This document shows positions 1 to 5,577 of a stretch of 7,364 nucleotides of DNA, in pieces. The DNA lies in the NCBI GenBank assembly GCA_001829395.1, contig MIBD01000014.1:2295-9658 (forward strand), given 5' to 3'. A program made the position numbers and the translations under genes. The notes under the pieces were generated by a model that was not told where the DNA came from, ran no database searches, and saw only the letters and a program-made list of their open reading frames with translations. The stretch is from Spirochaetes bacterium GWF1_49_6 (GTDB taxonomy: Bacteria > Spirochaetota > Brevinematia > Brevinematales > GWF1-51-8). The first letter of the stretch is position 1; the number at the start of each line of letters is the position of its first letter.

Positions 1-530
1 ACTCTTTCGCAGATCAGCGTATCGTTCATCTGGTTTACCACGACGTTGAGGGAAATGAATCCGAAAGGATGATCGAATCCGCGAGGCTGATCAATTATTC
101 AGGGAAATGGTATATGGTCGCATGGGACTTATCCTGCAATGATTTCAGAACATTCCTAATCTCTCGTATAGTCCGGGCCACCCTGACAAAGGAACCCTTC
201 GCGGGCGGATGGGGCGAGGAGCGCCTGAAAAAGCACCTGTCGTCCGGGTTCGGTATTTTTAAAAGCGAGGATGTCACAAACGCCGTCATTCGTTTCTACC
301 ATCAGGTCGCCAATATCGTTTCGCGTCAGAACTGGCACTCTCAGCAGACGACGTTAAACGGGTCCGACGAGTATGGCGAGTATTTCGAGATAAAACTGCC
401 GGTTGGCAATTTCACCGAACTCCTCGGTAAAGTGCTCCGTTACGGGGCGAAGGCGAGGATCGTTTTACCTACCAAGCTGAAGAAAGCGTGGGAGAAAGAG
501 ATCCGTGAGATGGAAAAGATGATAGAGTAG
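1..530 (+). CDS. WYL-domain transcriptional regulator, C-terminal part (5' end outside window)
   Basis: The reading frame is open from base 3 through the left edge to the TAG at 528-530, so the N-terminal DNA-binding part lies outside the window; the ATG at 69 is internal. Seen: a stretch reading RIVHLVYHDVEGNESERMIE, then GKWYMVAWD and RTFLISRI. This matches the WYL core, where a beta-strand with R-x-V-x-L-x-Y, a G-x-WY-x-x-A-x-D strand and an R-T-F-x-x-x-R-I strand form a ligand-sensing SH3-like fold. It is followed by a WCX-like C-terminal extension (VIRFYHQVANIVSRQNWHSQQ, then ELLGKVLRYGAKARIVLP). Known for the family: winged-HTH regulators that sense nucleic acid or nucleotide ligands, often next to DNA-damage or phage-defence genes. 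Inferred: it may regulate genes to its left, or the small gene 65 bases downstream on the same strand. The final F-L-I-S-R-I differs slightly from the common F-x-L-D-R-I. Confidence 0.85.
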   Translation, partial: SFADQRIVHLVYHDVEGNESERMIESARLINYSGKWYMVAWDLSCNDFRTFLISRIVRATLTKEPFAGGWGEERLKKHLSSGFGIFKSEDVTNAVIRFYHQVANIVSRQNWHSQQTTLNGSDEYGEYFEIKLPVGNFTELLGKVLRYGAKARIVLPTKLKKAWEKEIREMEKMIE

Positions 531-586
531 TCTCCCTATAAAAAATGCATCGAGATACTGGTGTTATGAAAATATTTTATCATTGT

Positions 587-591
587 GGAGG
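587..591 (+). promoter_or_regulatory. Ribosome binding site deciding the start at 596
   Basis: GGAGG lies four bases before the ATG at 596. The in-frame ATGs at 545 and 566 have no comparable purine-rich site, so 596 is preferred although the spacing is short. Confidence 0.6.
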
Positions 592-595
592 TCTT

Positions 596-991
596 ATGGT
601 ATCACCCTATGGAAAAATAAAGTGGCTGGATATGACCGAAGCCGAGCGTTTGGCAATGATCGCGTTTATCAAATACCCGAAGCTTTACCTGGTTTTCGAA
701 GAGTGGGGCGATTTGGATGATTATCCGGATATGAGAGAGCTTTATGAGGATTGCCTCTGTGAAGTGTATCATATCACCGAACGTGAGGAACACCGTGAAT
801 ATATGCAGACCTGTGACAAGGAACGCGAAGAATTGATCGAGACTGGGCGTTGGGAAGAGATCAGAAAGTTTTACGAGGATGAGGCTCCCGAAGAGATTCA
901 GACAAATATGCACTATGCGGTGAATTATTTGACCAAGACCTATGGAATCCAGGAATGGAATGTAGAACAGATTGTGTGCGGAAACTGGTAA
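596..991 (+). CDS. Hypothetical acidic protein, 131 residues
   Basis: I do not recognise this family. From the ATG at 596 the protein has 131 residues, with no signal peptide or membrane segment. An N-terminal part (residues 1-35) mixes hydrophobic and basic residues (KIKWLDMTEAERLAMIAFIKYPKLYLVF). A strongly charged, probably helical middle follows (about 36-105), rich in Glu, Asp and Arg with motifs such as EEWGDLDDYPDMRELYED and TEREEHREYM, and then an aromatic C-terminus ending in GNW. Cysteines occur at 53, 55, 73 and 128 without a clear metal-binding spacing. The frame also opens at 545, but only 596 has a good ribosome binding site. It follows the WYL gene by 65 bases on the same strand and precedes the RhuM-like gene, which has its own promoter. 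A small cytosolic, protein-binding role is conceivable but unsupported. The coding call rests on the RBS, the open frame and natural-looking composition. Confidence 0.65.
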   Translation: MVSPYGKIKWLDMTEAERLAMIAFIKYPKLYLVFEEWGDLDDYPDMRELYEDCLCEVYHITEREEHREYMQTCDKEREELIETGRWEEIRKFYEDEAPEEIQTNMHYAVNYLTKTYGIQEWNVEQIVCGNW

Positions 992-1066
992 AAAACAGTA
1001 TGAATAATTGAAAATCCAAAGTATATAGAATTATCTTTGCATGAAAGAAATTGAATATCAGCGGTT

Positions 1067-1095
1067 TTGAATTTTATTTTTAGATACTGTATAAT
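1067..1095 (+). promoter_or_regulatory. Sigma-70-like promoter for the RhuM-family gene
   Basis: A perfect -10 box TATAAT (1090-1095) is preceded by TTGAAT (1067-1072, four of six to TTGACA) with a 17-base spacer. The start of transcription would fall near 1102, giving a leader of about 33 bases that contains the AGGAG at 1123-1127. The spacer from 992 to 1134 is clearly AT-rich, as expected of a promoter region. Confidence 0.65.
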
Positions 1096-1122
1096 GAATT
1101 GAAGGTTTTCCAAGCAGTTTTC

Positions 1123-1127
1123 AGGAG
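1123..1127 (+). promoter_or_regulatory. Ribosome binding site of the RhuM-family gene
   Basis: AGGAG seven bases before the ATG at 1135. It selects that ATG over the in-frame TTG at 1099, which lies at or upstream of the expected transcription start. Confidence 0.75.
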
Positions 1128-1134
1128 ATATACA

Positions 1135-2172
1135 ATGAGCCCGAACCGCGATATACATGAACAAACCGAATTTTTACTTTATAAGACTGAAGATGGGAAG
1201 ATTAAAATTCAGGCGCGGCTTGAAAATGAGACTATATGGCTGACACAGACTCAAATGGGGGAACTGTTTCAATCTACCCAGCAGAATATCAGCCTGCATA
1301 TTCAGAATATCTATTCCGAAAACGAATTGACACGAGAGGCAACTCACAAGGAATTCTTGTCAGTTCGAAAAGAGGGGGAAAGGGAAGTCAAGCGCAGCCT
1401 CGATCATTATAATCTTGATATGATCATTTCCGTCGGATACCGGGTCAATAGTCTTCGAGGTACGCAGTTTAGGATATGGGCTACCGAACGCCTCAAGGAA
1501 TATATTGTCAAGGGTTTCACGATGGACGACGAGCGCCTGAAGTCGGCAGGAGGGGGAAACTACTTTGACGAACTCCTCGCGCGTATCCGCGATATCCGTT
1601 CATCCGAAAAGATATTCTGGAGGAAGGTGCTGGATATTTATTCAACTAGTATTGATTACGATCCTAATTCCAACGAATCTCAAACGTTCTTTGCTACTAT
1701 TCAGAATAAAATGCATTGGGCAGCTCACGGGCATACTGCGGCTGAAATTATATATAACCGGGCTGATTCAGATAAGCCAAATATGGGTATGACCAATTGG
1801 GCGGGTTCTACTATCCGCAAAGGCGAAGTAACGATTGCTAAGAACTATCTTGCCCCGGAAGAACTGGATATACTGAATCGCATTGTCACCGCATACCTGG
1901 AATTCGCGGAGCTTCAGGCAATGAACAGAAAACCTATGTATATGAAGGATTGGATTCTCAAGTTGGACGACTTCTTAAAAATGTCAGATCGTGAACTACT
2001 CACTCATGCGGGAAATATCTCGCATGATGAGGCACAGAAAAAAGCATTAACGGAATATGAGATGTTTCATTCCAAACAATTAGAGGCTCCCAGTCAAGCG
2101 GAAAAGGACTTTATTGAAGCTGAGAAAAAGATGAAAAAGATTGAATCTGTTGATAAAAAGAAAAAACCTTAA
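1135..2172 (+). CDS. RhuM-family virulence / DNA-binding-type protein
   Basis: A 345-residue protein, close to the usual full length of the RhuM family (Virulence_RhuM, Pfam PF13310). Seen, numbered from the ATG at 1135: an N-terminal part (12-130) with TEFLLYKTEDGKIKIQARLE, IWLTQTQMGELF and the family-typical NLDMIISVGYRVNSLRGTQF (93-112), then FRIWATERLKEYIVKGF (112-128); and a C-terminal part with AAHGHTAAEIIYNRAD (196-211), MGMTNWAG (217-224), AKNYLAPEELDILNRIV (235-251), AELQAMNRKPMYMKDW (258-273) and GNISHDEAQKKALTEY (293-308). The last 30 residues are a Lys/Glu-rich tail. Known: the founding member lies in Salmonella pathogenicity island 3; homologues are scattered by horizontal transfer and are often annotated as putative DNA-binding proteins beside type I restriction-modification loci. 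The biochemical activity is not established. The promoter and RBS show it is an independent unit. It ends about 50 bases before the insertion sequence, so it appears not to be disrupted. Confidence 0.9.
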   Translation: MSPNRDIHEQTEFLLYKTEDGKIKIQARLENETIWLTQTQMGELFQSTQQNISLHIQNIYSENELTREATHKEFLSVRKEGEREVKRSLDHYNLDMIISVGYRVNSLRGTQFRIWATERLKEYIVKGFTMDDERLKSAGGGNYFDELLARIRDIRSSEKIFWRKVLDIYSTSIDYDPNSNESQTFFATIQNKMHWAAHGHTAAEIIYNRADSDKPNMGMTNWAGSTIRKGEVTIAKNYLAPEELDILNRIVTAYLEFAELQAMNRKPMYMKDWILKLDDFLKMSDRELLTHAGNISHDEAQKKALTEYEMFHSKQLEAPSQAEKDFIEAEKKMKKIESVDKKKKP

Positions 2173-2222
2173 CTATCTATTCCCTCCTATCGAAATATAA
2201 TACACTTTATGAATCTTACATT

Positions 2223-2245
2223 TATGTTGGACATTTAACAACATA
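2223..2245. repeat. Short palindrome at the proposed left end of the IS
   Basis: TATGTTG and CAACATA form a seven-base inverted repeat around a nine-base loop. It overlaps the proposed left terminal repeat. Hairpins near the left end of IS elements can block translation of transcripts entering from outside; here that role is only inferred. Confidence 0.4.
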
Positions 2246-2264
2246 TATGATATTATTGTAAAGT

Positions 2265-2269
2265 AGGAG
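2265..2269 (+). promoter_or_regulatory. Ribosome binding site inside the IS, now feeding the wrong frame
   Basis: AGGAG lies eight bases before an ATG at 2278. That ATG opens a 54-codon frame ending at the TAA 2440-2442, which does not read like a helix-turn-helix and is offset from the OrfA remnant. It is either the original OrfA start separated from its gene by a deletion or frameshift, or the start of an older host gene cut by the IS. Confidence 0.45.
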
Positions 2270-2308
2270 ACATATTCATGCTGAAACAATTATTATCTCT
2301 TCCGCAGG

Positions 2309-2485
2309 ATGAGCCGCTATTTTCCGGGTTTCTTGTCCGGCCGGGAGGGGCTGAAAGTTCATGGAAAATCACCGGTCGAGAAAGAGTTAGAGAACGCGGA
2401 AAAGAAGATTGGGCGTATGGCTATGGAGCTGGAGCTTTATAAAAAAAAAGAAGATTTCCTGAATCGAAAAAAAAGGAATTCATAG
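2309..2485 (+). pseudogene. IS3-family OrfA remnant (N-terminal HTH missing)
   Basis: This frame reads MSRYFPGFLSGREGLKVHGK and then a heptad-rich helix, VEKELENAEKKIGRMAMELELYKKK, before ending at the TAG 2483-2485. It matches the C-terminal third of IS3-family OrfA: the end of the helix-turn-helix with its S-R-W/Y-x-x-x-FL-x-G motif, then the leucine-zipper-like segment used for OrfA/OrfAB multimers. About 50-60 residues carrying the DNA-recognition helices are absent. The frame is closed upstream by the TGA at 2282-2284, and no convincing HTH is seen in the other plus-strand frames of 2225-2308. The only good RBS and ATG (2265-2280) lie in a different frame. As it stands, the product could not be a normal DNA-binding OrfA. 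Confidence 0.6.
2441..2474 (+). promoter_or_regulatory. Candidate -1 frameshift region: two A-tracts at the OrfA/OrfB overlap
   Basis: A9 at 2441-2449 and A8 at 2467-2474 both lie where the OrfA frame overlaps the OrfB frame, which is open from 2443. In the OrfA frame both read as A-AAA-AAA heptamers. A -1 slip on the second tract yields ...EDFLNRKKKEFIAEYVEK..., which joins the two proteins more naturally than a slip on the first (...YKKRRFPESKKKEF...). Programmed -1 frameshifting on A-tracts is the known way IS3-family elements make OrfAB. Confidence 0.6.
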
Positions 2486-2538
2486 CGGAGTATGTCGAAA
2501 AAGAGAGCGAAGTTACAAACAAACCTTTTTCGATAAGG

Positions 2539-3381
2539 ATGGTACTTTCCGTCGCGGGATTGAGTTCGTCAGCATACTACGGCAAAAAGAAGTCGAGTCG
2601 GAAACTGAAACGGGGACCCAAGACTGAAATTAATGACAATGAATTGCTGAATCTGATACGGGAAGAGATTGCGGGATTGAAATTTTTCGGGATGGGGTAT
2701 ATCAAGATTTGGATTAGGATAAACAGGAAGCTTGAGAAGAGAGGGTTATCGGTAGGCAGGAAAAGAACTTACAGGGTAATGAAGGACAATAATCTCCTCG
2801 AGAAAAGCCCCGGGAAGCCTGTGAAGAACAAGCATGACGGGAAGATCATAACCGACAAACCGAACGTGATGTGGGCGACGGACGGGAAACGGTTCTGGAC
2901 GAGAAAAGAAGGATGGTGCTGGTTCTTCGGGATCAGCGATCATTTTAACTCGGAGATTATCGCGTTTCACACCACGAAGAACGGGGATCGTTTCAACGGG
3001 TTTGTCCCGCTTCAGGAAGCTGTGAATAAACGGTATGGCGGCTTTAGAAAAGGGATAGCGGAAGGTTTGAGCCTTCGTACCGATTTGGGTTCGATTTATA
3101 CATCGGGACATTTCAGAAACAGCGCCGAGTTTTTGGGGATCGAGATGTCTTATACATGGGCGAAAAGCCCGGAGAGTAACGGGATTATCGAACGATTTCA
3201 TAGAACCCTAGAAGAACAGGTTTTCAAGATATACGATTTCGAGACTTTGGAAGAAGCAACAGCGAAGATAAAAGAGTTTGTTGAGAACTATAACCGGGAG
3301 TGGATGCTGGCCAGACTGGGCTATATGTCGCCCTTGGAAGCCAGAAAATGTTATGAGGATAAACTCTTAAATGTTGCTTGA
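2539..3381 (+). CDS. IS3-family transposase OrfB (DDE integrase core)
   Basis: OrfB cuts and joins DNA during copy-out-paste-in transposition. From the ATG at 2539 it has 280 residues, but the frame is open back to 2443, and the natural product is probably the OrfAB frameshift fusion; the ATG has no well-spaced RBS. Seen: an HTH_21-like segment at about 31-90 ending VGRKRTYRVMKDNNLL, then the integrase core. The catalytic triad is D115 (MWATDGKRFW), D182 (LRTDLGS) and E218 (SPESNGIIERFHRTLEEQ), with 35 residues between the second D and E, the DD(35)E of the IS3 family. K/R-rich residues follow E218, and a C-terminal rve_3-like end reads YNREWMLARLGYMSPLEARK. No stop or frameshift interrupts the catalytic domain. 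Its stop codon lies inside the proposed right end of the element, an economy common in compact IS elements. Confidence 0.92.
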   Translation: MVLSVAGLSSSAYYGKKKSSRKLKRGPKTEINDNELLNLIREEIAGLKFFGMGYIKIWIRINRKLEKRGLSVGRKRTYRVMKDNNLLEKSPGKPVKNKHDGKIITDKPNVMWATDGKRFWTRKEGWCWFFGISDHFNSEIIAFHTTKNGDRFNGFVPLQEAVNKRYGGFRKGIAEGLSLRTDLGSIYTSGHFRNSAEFLGIEMSYTWAKSPESNGIIERFHRTLEEQVFKIYDFETLEEATAKIKEFVENYNREWMLARLGYMSPLEARKCYEDKLLNVA

Positions 3382-3383
3382 CA
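3378..3383 (+). promoter_or_regulatory. Consensus outward -35 box at the right end of the IS
   Basis: TTGACA points out of the IS toward the repeat-protein gene at 3417. At 17-18 bases downstream there are only CTATTG or TATTGG, poor -10 boxes, so a working hybrid promoter is uncertain. In several IS3-family elements a -35 box in the right end instead joins a -10 in the left end when the circle forms. Confidence 0.35.
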
Positions 3384-3416
3384 AATCGGGGCTAATACAT
3401 CTATTGGAGTAATGAA

Positions 3417-4151
3417 ATGAAAATGAAATCCATCTTAAAGTTGTTTGTTATTTTCCTTTCTTTAATACTTCCACTCCATGCAAAAGTAAGTAAAGTCTTA
3501 TGGAGTATAAAAACCGGAAAAGAAATTGATGGAAGCCCATGTATATGGGATGGAAAGGTCTACTTCGGGAGTAAAGATAGCTTTTTTTATTGTGTCGATG
3601 CAATATCTGGAAAAATTATTTGGAAAACCGAGACTGGTACTTGGGTAGATTCCAGTCCATGTATATGGGATGGAAAGGTCTACTTCGGGAGTAGAGATAG
3701 TTATTTATACTGTTTAGATGCAGCTACTGGGGAGATAATTTGGAAATTTCAGACTGCAGATGATATTAATTCCAGTCCATGTATATGGGATGGAAAGGTC
3801 TACTTCGGGAGTTATGATAAAAACATTTATTGTTTAGATGCAATTTCTGGAGATTTTGTCTGGTCGATTAAGGCAGATCATTTTATCTATTCCAGCCCCT
3901 GTGTATGGGATGGAAAGGTCTACTTCGGGAGTTATGATAAAAACATTTATTGTTTAGATGCAATTTCTGGAAATACTTTTTGGAAGTTAAAAACAGGTGA
4001 TAAGATTGCTTCCAGTCCATGTATATGGGATGGGAAAGTTTATTTTGGTAGTGATGATGGAAAACTATACTGTATTGATGCAGGTACACCGGGAATGAAG
4101 GGAGTTTCTTTTCCATCCATCAGTGGAATGGATACAATGATTGAGAAATAA
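3417..4151 (+). CDS. Exported PQQ-like beta-propeller repeat protein (five 40-residue repeats)
   Basis: The ATG at 3417 has GGAG at 3406-3409, seven bases before it. Residues 1-22 form a Sec signal peptide (basic MKMKSILK, hydrophobic LFVIFLSLILPL, then HA before K23), so the mature protein is probably periplasmic or secreted. Residues 36-222 are five repeats of exactly 40 residues, each with SPCIWDGKVYFGSxDxxxYCLDAxSGxxxW. This is the PQQ-like propeller blade signature (G-K-V-Y-F-G-S-x-D, then Y-C-L-D-A, then T/S-G and W). Ten cysteines, at 42/59, 82/99, 122/139, 162/179 and 202/219, are the only cysteines and recur exactly once per blade position. Five blades are fewer than the usual seven or eight, so the protein may form an incomplete propeller, oligomerise, or have lost units by recombination. 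No enzyme residues are evident; known relatives include BamB-like scaffold proteins and quinoprotein dehydrogenases, but binding of PQQ is not implied. The gene starts 35 bases after the transposase stop, so any former promoter may have been displaced. Confidence 0.85.
   Translation: MKMKSILKLFVIFLSLILPLHAKVSKVLWSIKTGKEIDGSPCIWDGKVYFGSKDSFFYCVDAISGKIIWKTETGTWVDSSPCIWDGKVYFGSRDSYLYCLDAATGEIIWKFQTADDINSSPCIWDGKVYFGSYDKNIYCLDAISGDFVWSIKADHFIYSSPCVWDGKVYFGSYDKNIYCLDAISGNTFWKLKTGDKIASSPCIWDGKVYFGSDDGKLYCIDAGTPGMKGVSFPSISGMDTMIEK
3537..4090 (+). repeat. Five tandem 120-bp coding repeats
   Basis: A 36-base core beginning CCATGTATATGGGATGG recurs without change at 3537, 3657 and 3777, with two changes at 3897, and in a more diverged form at 4017; the period is exactly 120 bases. 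Units three and four are identical over 68 bases (3784-3851 and 3904-3971). The repeats are in frame and encode the 40-residue blades of the exported protein. Confidence 0.95.
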
Positions 4152-4197
4152 TATTTCTTAACATAAATCAGCTTATCGGTGATATTTATGGTAATTC

Positions 4198-4216
4198 GTT
4201 TTGTACAGTTTTGTAC
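4198..4216. repeat. 9-bp direct repeat in the convergent intergenic region
   Basis: GTTTTGTAC occurs twice, separated by one A, between the convergent repeat-protein gene and the ATPase gene. It could be a protein-binding site or chance in AT-rich DNA. No convincing terminator is seen for either gene in 4152-4278. Confidence 0.5.
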
Positions 4217-4278
4217 TTCATTCGTTCCCATCCTGTATGAATTTCAATTCAGCCCTCATACCTATATTATCCTCGATT

Positions 4279-5568
4279 TCATGCGTATTGAAGTAAATAT
4301 CTGTAGACCGGAATAATTAAGATCTTCACCCCATCTTCAACCAATTCGCCTTCCTCATCATAGGTTAGGATGAATCCTTCTTTCATTTTCAGGGTTTTGC
4401 AGACAGCAACCAGACTGTTTATTTCCCGAGTCTTTGTGTTATTGTCAGATAATGAATAACAAACCTGAATCAGACGAACTGGAACATCCTTCTCTATAAG
4501 AACAAAATCGCATTCCTTTCCATTTTTTATAAACGCAATACTCTTACCGGATTTCCTAAGTTCAAGCATTACCAGATTTTCCAGTAATTTTCCGTAGTCA
4601 TTCTTATAGTCGTATGATGTAGCACATAACAAACCGTTATCGATCCCGTAGTATTTTTTTTCCGATAATTCCTGCTTTAATATGGAAGAGGCAAACTTTT
4701 TTAATGGTAATATAAGATAAACCGCTTCGGCTGCGTCCAGAAAATCGTAAAGCATATTTTTTCCAATTTTATAACCCTGCGATTTGAGTTCATTGTAAAT
4801 CTTATTGACAGATAATGGTTTCGTTACCGATTCAAAAACTCGCTTTAAGAAATACTTCAATGTCCCCAGATTCGTGATACTGAATCTTTCGACTATGTCC
4901 CGGTATATCATAACATTATAATATTCCTGAAGGGTTTTTCCTCGGGGTTCTTCGGATAATGTGAGAGTTTCGGGAAAACCGCCGTTCCATAAAAAGCTTT
5001 CGAAATGCCGGATTATTCTTGCCTTTCCCGCGGGATCATACAAATCAGGTTTCATATCATAAAACCAAAGGTATTCGCTGAAAGAGAGAGGAAATACTTC
5101 ATAATTGATCGACCGACCCCGCAGGGTTGTTGAGATATCCGAACTCAGAAGGTGTGCATTAGAACCCGTAATGAATACATTTCCTGAGACTGTATCGACA
5201 ATTCTTCGGACGAATTTCTCCCAATCGGGAATATTCTGCACTTCGTCAAAAAAGAAGTAGACATTTTTAAGAGGAGTATCCAGGTAGAGTTCACGATATG
5301 ACTCAAGAATTGAATCAAGTTCTTCCGTTTTAAAGTTCAGCCGTTCGTCTTCAAAATTGATGTAAACAATCTTTTCCCGGTCTATTCCATTGCCGATCAG
5401 TCGCTGGATCGTATCGTACATCAGGAATGTCTTTCCGCTTCGCCTCACTCCGGTAATAGAAACTATTTTTCCCGCGTCTACCGGTAATGAAACATTTCTT
5501 TTATGGACAATGGGGAGGTCACGGGTTTGGAAATTTCGTATGATTTCTTTAATTATATCTTTCTTCAT
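4279..5568 (-). CDS. AAA_14 / DUF4143-type ATP-binding protein
   Basis: A 429-residue stand-alone P-loop ATPase, of usual length for this family. Seen: Walker A GVRRSGKT (40-47, K46), Walker B VYFFFDEVQ (103-111, D108 and E109), a sensor-like ITGSNAHLLS (133-142), the conserved TTLRGRSINYEVFPLSFSEY (147-166; R150 and R152 are possible arginine fingers) and FLWNGGFPE (192-200). From about 220 onward a DUF4143-like part includes a winged-helix-like segment (253-290), and then LLENLVMLELRK (328-339), GKECDFVL (350-357) and RLIQVCYS (365-372). These last three resemble the E, D and Q/E-x-K positions of a PD-(D/E)XK-like fold, with Q368 and no lysine, so nuclease activity is doubtful. The family is abundant and mobile in anaerobes; its function is not settled. 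It is convergent with the repeat-protein gene and lies downstream of the large minus-strand gene, but has its own promoter. There is no Shine-Dalgarno site before the ATG. Confidence 0.9.
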   Translation of the reverse strand: MKKDIIKEIIRNFQTRDLPIVHKRNVSLPVDAGKIVSITGVRRSGKTFLMYDTIQRLIGNGIDREKIVYINFEDERLNFKTEELDSILESYRELYLDTPLKNVYFFFDEVQNIPDWEKFVRRIVDTVSGNVFITGSNAHLLSSDISTTLRGRSINYEVFPLSFSEYLWFYDMKPDLYDPAGKARIIRHFESFLWNGGFPETLTLSEEPRGKTLQEYYNVMIYRDIVERFSITNLGTLKYFLKRVFESVTKPLSVNKIYNELKSQGYKIGKNMLYDFLDAAEAVYLILPLKKFASSILKQELSEKKYYGIDNGLLCATSYDYKNDYGKLLENLVMLELRKSGKSIAFIKNGKECDFVLIEKDVPVRLIQVCYSLSDNNTKTREINSLVAVCKTLKMKEGFILTYDEEGELVEDGVKILIIPVYRYLLQYA

Positions 5569-5577
5569 AGCAAGGAT

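Larger units (their letters stand above)
2225..3383 (+). mobile_element. IS3-family insertion sequence, damaged at its 5' part (ends tentative)
   Basis: The element holds an OrfA remnant and OrfB of an IS3-family transposase in overlapping frames. The proposed ends are TGTTGG at 2225 and TTGACA at 3378-3383. Both conform to the TG...CA rule, and both ends carry ACATTTAA in inverted orientation (2231-2238 and complement of 3367-3374), but the match needs a three-base gap. No target-site duplication can be seen. The span of about 1.16 kb is shorter than the usual 1.2-1.5 kb, matching the loss of the OrfA helix-turn-helix. An alternative is that the element is truncated on the left and its true left end is missing, in which case 2173-2300 is host sequence. 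Confidence 0.6.

Noticed and set aside
2196..2201. A TATAAT box just after the RhuM-like gene
   Set aside because: No -35-like sequence lies 16-18 bases upstream (CTATCT at 17), and nothing convincing is transcribed directly from it.
2746..3201. A long open frame on the minus strand opposite the transposase
   Set aside because: It lies wholly antisense to the conserved DDE domain, has no RBS and its composition is that of a shadow frame.
3537..4090. Regular repeats that might suggest a CRISPR array
   Set aside because: The 120-bp period is in frame throughout and encodes 40-residue propeller blades behind a signal peptide; the variable stretches are homologous, not unique spacers.
4160..4192. 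A hairpin ATAAATCA/TGATATTTAT as a terminator of the repeat-protein gene
   Set aside because: The stem is AT-rich with a two-base bulge and has no T-run on either strand, so it is not supported as an intrinsic terminator.
4218..4259. A minus-strand 13-codon frame (MRAELKFIQDGNE) just after the ATPase gene
   Set aside because: It is too short, its GAGG is 11 bases from the ATG, and no continuation in another frame resembles a known protein.
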